From contig CAVPYZ010000003.1 of NCBI GenBank assembly GCA_963710165.1, positions 17,674 to 81,673 of the forward strand: a stretch of DNA of 64,000 bases, given 5' to 3'. Below, piece by piece: positions 33,043 to 42,959 of the stretch (position 1 is the first letter of the stretch; every line of letters starts with the position of its first letter). Under the pieces are notes generated by a model, which had not been told where the DNA came from, ran no database searches, and worked only from the letters and a program-made list of their open reading frames with translations. A program made the position numbers and the translations under genes. This DNA comes from JACKIP01 sp963710165. GTDB lineage: Bacteria > Pseudomonadota > Alphaproteobacteria > Micavibrionales > Micavibrionaceae.

Positions 33043-35470
33043 CACGGCGTGGGCGCCCATTCGTCTCTTGGTTGCGATTGGTTTGCTGATTCCGATCGCC
33101 TATGGCCTGAATTCCGGCCAATATTTAACATTGGCGATTGCAAAACTTGGGTCAGGTTTGGCAACAAATGGTTGGCTAGCTTATAATACGACCGTTGCAA
33201 CAGGATTTGCGAGCGGCGGTTACGCGAATGTTAATCCACTAGGCTATGCTGCCAGCCATACGGGCGGGACTAATGCGAACGAAGTTCTTCTTCCCAAACC
33301 GCAAATGAGCGATGCGGGCCCTTTTGCCGCAGCAATGCAATTGGTGCGTGCTTGTGAGTATGCTTACATGAAGCGTTACGGTTTTACAAATCGTAACGTG
33401 GCTATTGGTGTTGGTAGTTTAAACGTAACATTTGAAAGAATTCGCCCGTGGCTGGTCAAGCCCGGTGCCGCACCAGTTCCACTTACAGGTCCAGCAAATG
33501 CATCTTACCAAGGGGTAAGCGCCAGTGGTGCAACACCTCCTGTATTTACACCAGGCGGTGGTGGTTCTCCATACGATAACTATGATCAAGCTTTGCAATA
33601 TTATGATTACGGCGATGTGATGATACGTTTTGGGGCTCCTAAGCCTGAGGCTGGGCCTAACTATGATCCGAATACGATTATTCCATATTGCGGTGAAATA
33701 ACTTTGACTACGACGGCTGCGGCACCTATTCCTGCAACAGGCGCGCCAGCGGGTGCGTGGCATTTGCAAAAAAGATATTATCAAATGGTTATAGAGCAAT
33801 GGATTGACTTTGTGAATCGTGCGCATGCAGCAAGATATGGTGAGGCCTCTTCAACAGGTATGGGGCGTTATTTCCGTCCATGTAGTATTCCTGACGCTCT
33901 TCTAGCGGCGGGTAGTGCTGGTATATCTAATGCAAACGTTCTGACAATCTTAGGGACTAATAATAATAATGTAACAGGTCCCGCGGGATGTATGTTGCCC
34001 CCAAACTCAGATCAGAAAACGGCTATTTTTAAAGAAATAGAGAGTAGTATTGAAACACACATCAATGAGGCTTGGAATCGTATGATATTGGTGCCGAGCA
34101 TTTATAATCTGACACTAGCTGTAGAGCGGCGTGGATGGGCTGCGGCTGGTATGTGGTATAACAATATGGCTAATGTTATTGGTCGTGAGTTTGAGGCCGC
34201 GTCGAATACACCGTACCTAAGCAAAATGCCTGCTGTTATGTCGGAAGTGCGACGTTTGGTCGGGCCTGCTTCTCAGAACGTATCCGGTGTTGATATTTAT
34301 AATCCTTTGAGCATGCCGAATGATGAATTTATCAGCGAGATGATGCTTGCCAGAGATGTCGATATTGCGAAAACTTTGTACCATGTTTATAAAGACTGGC
34401 AGGAAGACGTAATCGATTCGAACAGTATTTCGATACTAGGTGACAACAATGTCATGACAAGTGTGATGCATGGTATTTTTGGAACAGAACGTCTGGTGCG
34501 GGTTTTGGAAGAAGAGAGTTATGAAGTTCATCCCATGGCGCAGTTAATTGCTATTGGTAAGGATCTTGTAAATAGTACACTTATTAATGTTTTCGCATCT
34601 GTCGGTTTCTCAATTGCCGGAGGTGTTTTTCAAGCATCTGAAGATGCGGGTAATGCAGGTATTGCAAACGCATTAAGCGGGGCTTTTTCCACGATTGCAC
34701 TTGTCGGTCTAACGGCAGGATTCTTGTTATATTATGTTCTGCCATTTATGCCCTTTTTATATTTCTTCTTTGCGGTTGGAACATGGGTTAAGACAATATT
34801 CGAAGCAATGGTTGGTGTTCCGTTATGGGCGCTTGCACATATTCGTATAGATAGAGAAGGTTTACCGGGTGATGCGGCGGCAAACGGATATTTTTTACTA
34901 CTTGAAATATTCATTCGCCCAATTCTGATTGTCTTTTCATTGATCGCAAGTTTTATTATTTTTGGTGCTTTGGTCCGCGTACTTCATGAAGTTTTTGACC
35001 TTGTTGTACAGAACGTAACGGGTTTTGAAGAAAAGGAATTACCTTTATTTGGTGGTGGTGGTACGTTAGCTGCGAACTTTCAGATAGAATTAGGATTTAA
35101 AAGATCAATTATTGACGAGTTTTTCTATACGCTGATTTATGTTTTTGCTGTTTATGTAATTGGTTTGTCATGTTTTAAATTAATTGATGCTATTCCGCAA
35201 TCAATCCTTCGTTGGGGCGGCGCCGGTGTGAGCAGTTTCGGTGATAAATATCAAGATCCTGCAGAAAACCTCGCGCAGTATGCTGCTATTGGTGGTTATG
35301 TAGTAGGTAGGCAAGCTCTTTCTGGGGCTACAGGTATGGGACGTGCAGCTGGGCAAGGCGGTGGCGCTTTAGGGCAAAGGTTTGGTATGTTCCAAAACAG
35401 AACACAACAGCTATCTGGGCAATATGGAGCAACAAATAGAGCTCCTGTGCCAAGTGTAGGTCCGGGCTAA
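33026..35470 (+). CDS. DotA/TraY-like membrane protein 1, C-terminal part (frameshifted)
   Basis: The 814 residues begin inside the preceding reading frame at a TTG that is not a natural start. With the N-terminal part it makes a protein of about 1,030 residues, the size of DotA. A large periplasmic domain contains RACEYA near 33,350, PYCGEI near 33,685 and RRGWAAAGMWYNNMA near 34,130. Then come HPMAQLIAIGKDLVNST near 34,530 and the C-terminal block MPFLYFFF, EAMVGVPLWALAHIR and ILEIF/RPI-type helices. The tail is Gly/Ala-rich. Codon use is AT-leaning like the next two genes. Confidence 0.8.
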   Translation: MVPDSNTAWAPIRLLVAIGLLIPIAYGLNSGQYLTLAIAKLGSGLATNGWLAYNTTVATGFASGGYANVNPLGYAASHTGGTNANEVLLPKPQMSDAGPFAAAMQLVRACEYAYMKRYGFTNRNVAIGVGSLNVTFERIRPWLVKPGAAPVPLTGPANASYQGVSASGATPPVFTPGGGGSPYDNYDQALQYYDYGDVMIRFGAPKPEAGPNYDPNTIIPYCGEITLTTTAAAPIPATGAPAGAWHLQKRYYQMVIEQWIDFVNRAHAARYGEASSTGMGRYFRPCSIPDALLAAGSAGISNANVLTILGTNNNNVTGPAGCMLPPNSDQKTAIFKEIESSIETHINEAWNRMILVPSIYNLTLAVERRGWAAAGMWYNNMANVIGREFEAASNTPYLSKMPAVMSEVRRLVGPASQNVSGVDIYNPLSMPNDEFISEMMLARDVDIAKTLYHVYKDWQEDVIDSNSISILGDNNVMTSVMHGIFGTERLVRVLEEESYEVHPMAQLIAIGKDLVNSTLINVFASVGFSIAGGVFQASEDAGNAGIANALSGAFSTIALVGLTAGFLLYYVLPFMPFLYFFFAVGTWVKTIFEAMVGVPLWALAHIRIDREGLPGDAAANGYFLLLEIFIRPILIVFSLIASFIIFGALVRVLHEVFDLVVQNVTGFEEKELPLFGGGGTLAANFQIELGFKRSIIDEFFYTLIYVFAVYVIGLSCFKLIDAIPQSILRWGGAGVSSFGDKYQDPAENLAQYAAIGGYVVGRQALSGATGMGRAAGQGGGALGQRFGMFQNRTQQLSGQYGATNRAPVPSVGPG

Positions 35471-35489
35471 TTGGGAGATGGATAAGTAA

Positions 35490-38342
35490 ATGCAACAAGT
35501 CACAACAAAAAATGTATTAGGTTACGCGTTACTTCCACGTATATTGCCACGTGTGCGCGGGATTTTGTCAATGGCATTTTCCCATACTGCTTTCTTTGTC
35601 GCATTAATATTTGAAGCTGTGCGCCTTTTGCCGTCAACGCACCCCTATTTGCATCCCCAGCATTTTGGAAACTTTACTGTTTTTCAAGTTGTAAAACAGG
35701 CTTATAAGCATTTACGCTTTGATTTTAAGCACATTGACCAGATTATAATGTTTAGTGTTGTTGTACTGGGAATTATTATATTCTTTGCACAAATTATTAT
35801 ACTGGCATTTTCAGTCATGTTTCCTTTTGCTATGGCTTACTACACCCTAAATGCGCCGGTACAATTTGATGTTCTTACAACTTTTACACTCTCAACTATA
35901 ATTGAAACACAATTCCCGGAAGATGATATTGCGTTTATGTTGATGGATCGCGTTTTCGGTGTTGATGATATGTTCAATTCCCGTTACGACCCCGCAGGTA
36001 TAGGTGTTGGCGGATTCCCATATCCATATCACTTAGGTCTGCATACATTATTCCAAACATTCAGCGTTGCAATGTTGACGGTTGGTCTTATTATTTTGAC
36101 ATATTTTGTTATAACAATTTTGGCGGAAACAGCGCGCGACGGAACGCCCTTTGGGCGCCGATTTAATCGTGTGTGGGCGCCAATACGTTTGGTGATGGCA
36201 TTTGGGCTTTTAGTTCCTATGACAAACGGCTTGAACGCTGCGCAATACATTGTTTTGGTTTCAGCGAAATGGGGATCAAGTTTTGCGACGAACGGTCTTC
36301 AGTTTTATTACGGTGATATACATGCATCGGGTCAAACACCCTTTGGGCCGCTGGATACTTTGATTGCAACGCCCAATCCGCCGGACCCCGCAAACATGTT
36401 ACAATTTATGTTAACGGCCAGGGCTTGCCAATACGCAACGCAATTTTATCAAACGTATGATAATGTTGGCACCGCTGGATTAGTTACGAGTGATATCGAG
36501 GGATACTACCTAAATTACTTATCATTAGCAGATGAGCCACGAGCAGATGTACCTCTTTTTGATTTTGGTCAAACGGATTCTGCACCTTTTGCAGTTTTCA
36601 ATGCCGGTGCTGCGGAAATTGGTAACATGGCCGCTATGTTTCAACAGGCAGCATATCAGAATATTATTCTTACTTTTGGAGAAAGGAACTTAAATAAATA
36701 CCCTGACAAGGCTGCCGGTTTGCGTAAGTTTTGCGGTAGCATATCTATACCTCATGCCGCATCCCAAGAAAATCTAATGGCAATGCAAATTTTGGGGAGT
36801 TACATGGCGGTTCTCTCCCTCATGTGGCAAGATCAGGAAATAGTCGATGCTGCCGGAACATTTGCACAATCAAAAATGAATAATACAAATGCTTGTTCAT
36901 TAGCGGATTATCCAGCAACATCATGCCCGCCGACATTCACCCAAAACATGTCTGATTTCAAAGCCAGAAAAACGCTGGAATATAGAAACTTAATGAGGGA
37001 TTTGATTACTGAGGCGATTACAGATAATACTGGTACCCTTGATTGGTGTGGACCCGCGACGGACCCTTACTTATTATCTTATGGTTGGGGCGGTGCAGCG
37101 ATATGTTATAACCGTATTGCCCAATATAATGGTGCGTTCACATCTGCTGTTATGTCCTTCCCTAAAACAGTCCTTGAATGGCCTGAATCATTTCACTTTG
37201 TTCAGCAAGCAAGACAAAAACAGCAACAAAGTATATCCGTTGATGATAGGTTTAATCCTTATCTTACAGGAAATAATGACGAGTTGGACCTTTTTGAAGG
37301 CGATACATTTTTACGTGTCCCTGCAGAGGCAACATATGAGGCATATAGCCAGTGGCAAAGTGGTGGCACGGGAACCGGTGATGGTTTGACGCCTGATCAA
37401 AGTGGTGGCGGTGTTAAGGCTGTTATTAACTTCTTATTTGGTACAGAAGGTGTTTTCAGTATGACGAGAGCCGATAATAGGGATATTCATCCCTTGGCAC
37501 AATTAGCATCTGCCGGACGGGGGCTGGTTCAGTCGGCTATTAATAATATTGGTATTGCCGCGACGGGGGTTGGTATTGGTATGGTTACAAATATTACTAT
37601 GTTAAGTAATATTTCTTCAACCTTCTTAATGACATTCGCAATTATTACGTTATCGGCCGGGTTTGTATTACATTACCTAATTCCGCTTATGCCGTTCCTT
37701 TACTTTTTCTTTGCGATTAGCTCATGGATTAAAACAATTTTTGAGGCGATGGTTGGTGTACCACTATGGGCACTCGCTCATATTAGAATTGACGGTGATG
37801 GTATTCCGGGCAACGCAGCCATGGCAGGTTATTTCCTAATTTTAGAAATCTTCTTAAGACCAATTATGATTTTATTTGGCCTGTTAGCAAGCTCACTTAT
37901 TTTTTCCGCAATGGCAAAAGTATTAAATGAACTCTGGTCTTTGGTTGTAGATAACGTAACAGGTTATGATCAGGTTGAGGCAGCTGCTGGCGGGTTCAAT
38001 CCGCTAGACATTGAAAGCTGGCGTGCCCCTGTTGATGAGTTCTTTTATACAATCATCTACGTCATAATCGTATACATGCTGGCATTAGCATCATTTAAAC
38101 TGGTCGATCTTATTCCAAATTATATTATGCGTTGGTTGGGACAGTCTGTTGAAACGTTTGCTGAAACAGCTGGCGACTCTGCCGACACATTGAAATCGAA
38201 AGCAACAGTCGGTGTTGCCGGTGGTTCAAGAGAAGTTCTTGGTGGTGCTGGCAATCTTGCACAAGGTATAAGCGATGGCACCGCTGCTAATAGAGGTGTT
38301 GGACGACAAGCTGCGGCAATGGAAAATACTACCAATAGATAA
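35490..38342 (+). CDS. DotA/TraY-like membrane protein 2
   Basis: This 950-residue protein has N-terminal YALLPRILPRVRGIL and HPYL. Membrane helices lie at about 85-112, 190-215 and 235-255, followed by a long periplasmic domain and C-terminal helices (about 695-760, 770-800, 845-870). Shared marks are RACQYA near residue 310, FCGSI near 414, GWGGAAICYNRIAQ near 530, HPLAQL near 667 and MPFLYFFF, then EAMVGVPLWALAHIRIDGDG near 733-770. The Pro/Leu-rich C-terminal block is the strongest link to DotA/TraY (TraY of conjugative plasmids, DotA of Legionella Dot/Icm). It lies 20 bases after protein 1 and 18 before protein 3. Confidence 0.85.
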   Translation: MQQVTTKNVLGYALLPRILPRVRGILSMAFSHTAFFVALIFEAVRLLPSTHPYLHPQHFGNFTVFQVVKQAYKHLRFDFKHIDQIIMFSVVVLGIIIFFAQIIILAFSVMFPFAMAYYTLNAPVQFDVLTTFTLSTIIETQFPEDDIAFMLMDRVFGVDDMFNSRYDPAGIGVGGFPYPYHLGLHTLFQTFSVAMLTVGLIILTYFVITILAETARDGTPFGRRFNRVWAPIRLVMAFGLLVPMTNGLNAAQYIVLVSAKWGSSFATNGLQFYYGDIHASGQTPFGPLDTLIATPNPPDPANMLQFMLTARACQYATQFYQTYDNVGTAGLVTSDIEGYYLNYLSLADEPRADVPLFDFGQTDSAPFAVFNAGAAEIGNMAAMFQQAAYQNIILTFGERNLNKYPDKAAGLRKFCGSISIPHAASQENLMAMQILGSYMAVLSLMWQDQEIVDAAGTFAQSKMNNTNACSLADYPATSCPPTFTQNMSDFKARKTLEYRNLMRDLITEAITDNTGTLDWCGPATDPYLLSYGWGGAAICYNRIAQYNGAFTSAVMSFPKTVLEWPESFHFVQQARQKQQQSISVDDRFNPYLTGNNDELDLFEGDTFLRVPAEATYEAYSQWQSGGTGTGDGLTPDQSGGGVKAVINFLFGTEGVFSMTRADNRDIHPLAQLASAGRGLVQSAINNIGIAATGVGIGMVTNITMLSNISSTFLMTFAIITLSAGFVLHYLIPLMPFLYFFFAISSWIKTIFEAMVGVPLWALAHIRIDGDGIPGNAAMAGYFLILEIFLRPIMILFGLLASSLIFSAMAKVLNELWSLVVDNVTGYDQVEAAAGGFNPLDIESWRAPVDEFFYTIIYVIIVYMLALASFKLVDLIPNYIMRWLGQSVETFAETAGDSADTLKSKATVGVAGGSREVLGGAGNLAQGISDGTAANRGVGRQAAAMENTTNR

Positions 38343-38359
38343 AGGCTATACAGATTTAA

Positions 38360-41251
38360 ATGAATAGAACAAATGCGCAATCAGGCCATGTGTCAGGGCA
38401 ATTATTTAGGTATACTTTGTTACCTGGCTTGCTGCCGCGTACGTTAAATTTATTTACATCTGGTTTCAGTACACTTGCATTTTACATCGCGAATATTTTT
38501 GGTGCAGTCAAAATATTTCCAACTAATCATCCTTATCTACGTAAAGAAAATTATCAAAACTTTGGATTGATAAGTGTTTTGGCAGAAGGTAGTCGTTCTA
38601 TCACCTGGGACAGAAAGCATATAGATCAAATTGCGGCTTTTCTTATCATTATGACAGCATTCATTGTGTTTTTAATGCAGTTCCTAATTCTGGGATCATC
38701 TGTTCTTATGGGATCTGCTTTTGCCGGAGCCAATGATTTAATTCTGGATTTGGAATCAGCAAATAGTTTTGAATTTTTCTTTGTCCCTTCGAACGTTGAG
38801 CAAGATTACGCTTTAAGAGCGCTAGATCTTATCTTTGGACTGCAAAATTTAGCGGGTACATCCGGATATTTTGAGAGCTGTATTGGTACAGCTGTTATCT
38901 GTGAGGATTTTAACGGAAATAACCTCGCTAATACATATAATTTTCCAACACCAATGCATGCGGGCTTTCACAGTCTTATACATTTTTACAATTATGCCAT
39001 TATCGGTCTTGGCTTTGTCATTCTTTTTTATTATCTAGTGACCATGGCCGCAGAAACAACGATTAACGGCACTTTTTGGGGACAAAGAGGGAATAAAACG
39101 TGGATACCAGTACGCGTTATTTTCTTTTTGGCGCTCATTATGCCGTTTTATCAAGGGTTCAACTTGGCACAAGTTGTTACTCTAAATGCGGCTTATTTCG
39201 GCACAGGTATGGCAAGTAATGCCTGGAGAGAAGTAACGGACGTTGTTGGTGATGAGTTAGCAGGGCAACAACAAGATTTAATAGCACCGCCAAGCCGAAA
39301 TAATTTTCCAAGTAGTGTCGGTATGGTCAGATATATGAGCATGGTTCAAACATGTAACTATGCAGAAGAGCTTATAAACGGACGCATCATAGATGCATTT
39401 ATCGTTAAAAATCGATCAGATGGTGCCCTAGATAATTGTCGTATGTTGGATGTCACATCATACGGCGATGCTTTAACATTTTCTAATAATGAAAATGTTC
39501 GAATTAGATTTGGACAAAGAGTGCCTTACACACCTGTCACGGCACCCTCGCCCGCAGAAATTGGAGATTTTGTTCCATGCACTGAGACTAATCCGGGACC
39601 TTACGCGAATATGCCAGAAAAATATGGTTCTGAACCTGGTTATGTGGTCCCGTATTGTGGTGAAATTGTTATAAGTAATTCAGGAATAGGAACCATAGGC
39701 TTTGATATTGCAGAAGGCAACTATGATACTCTTATTAATGATCTGTGGTTAGATACAGATATTGAAAATGTAGGCCGAGAGTTTACCGAGTCAGCTATAA
39801 ATGATGTAACTACTTATAGCCCTGATTTTAATATTATACGAGATATTATTCGGGCAAGCGATGCACAAATTGAAACAAATATCATAGCTGCTGTTGATGA
39901 TGCCTTGATGGCAACACCATCTGAATTTGATTTAAATGCGTCTTTGGGTGATTGTGGTTGGATGTGTGCGGCGTTATATTACAATCGTATTGCTGAAGCA
40001 AATGGTGTTATACAAAGCTCTATTTATAATACACCCGATATTCGTCTTTGGCCTGCAACATCCGAAGAAGTTTTAGACTCAAGAGCATTAACCGATAGAT
40101 CCAGTGATATTTGCGATAAATTTAACCCAAGCTTGCCTGGCGAACAAACTGTCGATTTTGCACAAATAAGTAATAAGCAAGTTGCTGATATTATCAGTAC
40201 TACATACGAATACTTTTGTACTAACGAGCTTTTGAATACAGGTTTAATAGATGGCGCGGATGATGATGCTTTCAGACCTAGTATGTCACAATTTGGTGGA
40301 AATACGGCGGTAGATACAATTACGATGATTTTTGGGCTGAACGGCTTGTTTGACATGCGTGAGAACACGAACCTTCACCCTCTTGCACAACTGAGTATTC
40401 TTGGTAAAGGTATGGTTGAATCAACGATCATGGCCTTTGGCGGCGCAGCTTTAGGAACATCTATTGGTATGTTGCCTTTAGAAAATATATTAGGCGAAAA
40501 TGCAGGAAGTATTGCCGGAAGTTTGAGCGGCGTTGCAACTTCTTTGGGAATGATCGGTCTTACCATCGGGTTTGCGCTGTATTATGTGCTTCCATATTTA
40601 CCCTTTATCTATTTTATGTTTGCAGCAGCCAATTGGTTCAAAGCGATTTTTGAAGCAATGGTTGGCCTCCCTCTATGGGCGCTTGCGCATTTAAGATTAG
40701 ATGGAGAAGGTATTATAGGGGAGGCTGCGGCAGATGGATATTGGCTTATACTTGAAATATTTTTAAGGCCATTCCTGATCCTTGTTGGATTATTGGCCAG
40801 TATTTCTATCTTTATGGCAATGGTAAAAGTGTTAAATGACATGTTTGACATTGTTGTTGCCAATGTTGGCGGCTTTAATGCCAATGACGCAGTAACAGAG
40901 GCCTTTGGTGGTACGCCGACAATGGACGACCCCTTCAGTCTTGAATTTTATAGAAACCCGATTGACCAGTTTTTCTATACAGTTATCTATGCAGTCATTG
41001 TTTATATGATGGCGCTATCCTCTTTCAAAATGATTGACTATATACCGAATGCAATTTTGCGTTGGGCGGGTCTATCCATTAAAACATTCGGAGATTTCCA
41101 GCAAGATCACGCATCAGAACTTATGGGCCTAGTTGGTAAGGGTATTACAGCAAGTGCCATTCTAGGTGGTGGAGCATTGGGTAAATTAGATAAGAGTGGA
41201 TCAATAGGAGGGGCAGCTGGCGTAGCTGGTAAAGGACCTGATGAAACCTAG
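38360..41251 (+). CDS. DotA/TraY-like membrane protein 3
   Basis: This 963-residue protein is built as protein 2: N-terminal YTLLPGLLPRTLNLF and NHPYL, CNYAEE near residue 332, PYCGEI near 430, CGWMCAALYYNRIAEANG near 532, HPLAQLSILGKGMVEST near 672 and EAMVGLPLWALAHLRLDGEG near 765. It has more Cys in the periplasmic domain than protein 2. The C-terminus ends with a short Gly-rich tail. Likely an inner-membrane channel component. Whether the three are alternative subunits or form one mixed complex cannot be told. It runs convergent to mlaC. Confidence 0.85.
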   Translation: MNRTNAQSGHVSGQLFRYTLLPGLLPRTLNLFTSGFSTLAFYIANIFGAVKIFPTNHPYLRKENYQNFGLISVLAEGSRSITWDRKHIDQIAAFLIIMTAFIVFLMQFLILGSSVLMGSAFAGANDLILDLESANSFEFFFVPSNVEQDYALRALDLIFGLQNLAGTSGYFESCIGTAVICEDFNGNNLANTYNFPTPMHAGFHSLIHFYNYAIIGLGFVILFYYLVTMAAETTINGTFWGQRGNKTWIPVRVIFFLALIMPFYQGFNLAQVVTLNAAYFGTGMASNAWREVTDVVGDELAGQQQDLIAPPSRNNFPSSVGMVRYMSMVQTCNYAEELINGRIIDAFIVKNRSDGALDNCRMLDVTSYGDALTFSNNENVRIRFGQRVPYTPVTAPSPAEIGDFVPCTETNPGPYANMPEKYGSEPGYVVPYCGEIVISNSGIGTIGFDIAEGNYDTLINDLWLDTDIENVGREFTESAINDVTTYSPDFNIIRDIIRASDAQIETNIIAAVDDALMATPSEFDLNASLGDCGWMCAALYYNRIAEANGVIQSSIYNTPDIRLWPATSEEVLDSRALTDRSSDICDKFNPSLPGEQTVDFAQISNKQVADIISTTYEYFCTNELLNTGLIDGADDDAFRPSMSQFGGNTAVDTITMIFGLNGLFDMRENTNLHPLAQLSILGKGMVESTIMAFGGAALGTSIGMLPLENILGENAGSIAGSLSGVATSLGMIGLTIGFALYYVLPYLPFIYFMFAAANWFKAIFEAMVGLPLWALAHLRLDGEGIIGEAAADGYWLILEIFLRPFLILVGLLASISIFMAMVKVLNDMFDIVVANVGGFNANDAVTEAFGGTPTMDDPFSLEFYRNPIDQFFYTVIYAVIVYMMALSSFKMIDYIPNAILRWAGLSIKTFGDFQQDHASELMGLVGKGITASAILGGGALGKLDKSGSIGGAAGVAGKGPDET

Positions 41252-41273
41252 ATGTCGCGCCATATATACAGAA

Positions 41274-41299
41274 TAAAAAAAGAGCGCTTTTAGCGCTCT
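41274..41299 (-). terminator. intrinsic terminator of the mlaC transcript
   Basis: Read on the minus strand, AGAGCGCT and AGCGCTCT pair around a three-base loop, then a run of T follows (A-run at 41,274-41,281 on the plus strand). The stem includes the mlaC stop codon. It may also help end the opposite DotA-like transcript, although the T run on that strand is weak. Confidence 0.75.
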
Positions 41300-41961
41300 C
41301 TTAATTTGACCAAAAGGGCTTCTATATTTCCACCCCCTCTTTGTATAATAGAACTGAATTCGGATCGTTGTGTCAGTGACATGCTGACCCCTTCAACCAG
41401 AACATCGATAATGCGGTACTGACCGTCTTTATAACGGACGCGCCAATCGAGTCTAACATCTGGTGATCCGTTCGTTGAGATAATACGCGAATTTACAATT
41501 GCGTCTCTTTTTCCTTCTGCACGAGCACGCTCAACAACAATTTCTTGTCCTTGATATTCTTCAAAACGTTTGGCGTATGTATTAATCACCATTCCTTCGA
41601 ACAATTTCAGATATTCTTTTTTCTGTTCATCATTTGCCTGACGCCATTGAATACCAAGCGCAAAACGCCCAATAGTTCTTAAATCAAAGCTGTCTCTGAG
41701 AAGATTGGCAAATTCATTTTTACGCTGTGTCTGATTTAAAGACTCGTCACGTAAAAATGCCAATCCGCGTGCGGAGACATTTTGAATAAAATTTTGTGCG
41801 CCCTGAACAACCTCAGCGCTTGTATTAACATGTATGATGTTCGATGCCTGATATGGCGAAGACAAATCTTTCACATTTGCCTGTGCCTGTGTCATGGAAG
41901 ACAACGCAACAAAGGCGCATGTTGTTAAAAGACCAGCTTTTATTAAATTATATTTTTTCAT
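41290..41961 (-). CDS. mlaC: MlaC-like periplasmic phospholipid-binding protein
   Basis: The 223-residue protein has a signal peptide (KAGLLTTCAFVALSSMTQAQA) and the MlaC/Ttg2D fold, with FDLRTIGRFALGIQWRQAN near residue 93 and YRIIDVLVEGVSMSLTQRSEF near residue 182. MlaC shuttles phospholipids between MlaA in the outer membrane and the MlaFEDB transporter. It is followed upstream (same strand) by mlaA, but mlaFED are not in the window. Confidence 0.9.
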   Translation of the reverse strand: MKKYNLIKAGLLTTCAFVALSSMTQAQANVKDLSSPYQASNIIHVNTSAEVVQGAQNFIQNVSARGLAFLRDESLNQTQRKNEFANLLRDSFDLRTIGRFALGIQWRQANDEQKKEYLKLFEGMVINTYAKRFEEYQGQEIVVERARAEGKRDAIVNSRIISTNGSPDVRLDWRVRYKDGQYRIIDVLVEGVSMSLTQRSEFSSIIQRGGGNIEALLVKLRER

Positions 41962-42061
41962 AGGTAACCTTATCTATTCTTATAATGTGATATGGTCTTT
42001 TCTTGCAAAAAGCAAGCCTTCTTACAAAATACCAGCATAATCAAATGCTTGAGTATCTGAC

Positions 42062-42826
42062 TTATTCGTCGTCAAAGTCTGGAATATTGACAGATCCCAT
42101 GCCGGCATTATTGTCATTGATCACCGCTTTACGATATTGCGTGTAAGAAGAACGCATCACAGCATAATAATCAATCGCGCTTTCTTCCAGCTCATTCAGA
42201 ACATCAAGATATTCTGCGCGTTGTGACAGAAGAGAAACACCCCAACGTGTATATATTAACTCCTCTTGATCAATATTTGTAAGATAGATGTTTAACGGAT
42301 CAAGGGCCGAGTCGACTATGCGACCAGTACCATCACGCAAATTGGACGGTCCAAGCAATGGTATCACAAAATACGGGCCTTCACTGAAACCCCATACGGC
42401 GAGTGTTTGGCCAAAATCTTCAGGTTCATGCTCATATCCAAAATACCCTGCCACATCGAAGATACCTGCAATACCGAGCGTTGTATTCACAACAGCGCGT
42501 CCCAAATCGGTAAGTGCCCCTTCAAAATCGCCCTGTAATAACTGGTTTCCCGCATTAACAGGGGTGGCAAGGTTTTGCAGAACATTTTTAACACCAACGC
42601 GTCCCGGTTCCGGAATAACAATTTCGTACCCCTTTGCAATCGGCTCGGCAACGTTTTCATCCAAGACCTGATTAAATGCAAAAACCGCGCGGTTTGATGT
42701 TTCAAACGGGTCATAAACCTGTCCGTATTTTGTATCATCACTTGATGCACAAGCTGATAGTAATAAACAGCCTGCAACGGCCAGAAGGGAAGGTTTTGCG
42801 GAAGGTAAAAAGTTAGTCAGGCCCAT
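42062..42826 (-). CDS. mlaA: MlaA (VacJ) outer-membrane lipoprotein
   Basis: The 254-residue protein has lipobox LLLSAC near residue 21-26, then DPFETSNRAVFAFNQ near residue 41-55 and the conserved GRAVVNTTLGIAG and PEDFGQTLAVWGFSEGPYF blocks. MlaA removes phospholipids from the outer leaflet and passes them to MlaC. The mlaA-mlaC pair is read as one leftward unit with about 100 bases between. Confidence 0.94.
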   Translation of the reverse strand: MGLTNFLPSAKPSLLAVAGCLLLSACASSDDTKYGQVYDPFETSNRAVFAFNQVLDENVAEPIAKGYEIVIPEPGRVGVKNVLQNLATPVNAGNQLLQGDFEGALTDLGRAVVNTTLGIAGIFDVAGYFGYEHEPEDFGQTLAVWGFSEGPYFVIPLLGPSNLRDGTGRIVDSALDPLNIYLTNIDQEELIYTRWGVSLLSQRAEYLDVLNELEESAIDYYAVMRSSYTQYRKAVINDNNAGMGSVNIPDFDDE

Positions 42827-42959
42827 AGATATTCCATTTTTAATAGCGTGGTGATGTGTAAATAATAATCTTTTATAATAAGATCATATATTTATTACCA
42901 GAAAGATAATTTTTGCATAGTAGGCGTCACATTTTTCTTATAGAGGTATGGTAAAAATG

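Noticed and set aside
33026..33045. Programmed +1 frameshift (TTC-TAA-C) in the first DotA-like gene
   Set aside because: The slip would pair tRNA-Phe with TCT, which is unfavourable. No stimulatory Shine-Dalgarno-like or structure element is obvious, and paralogues lack it. Sequence error or mutation is simpler.
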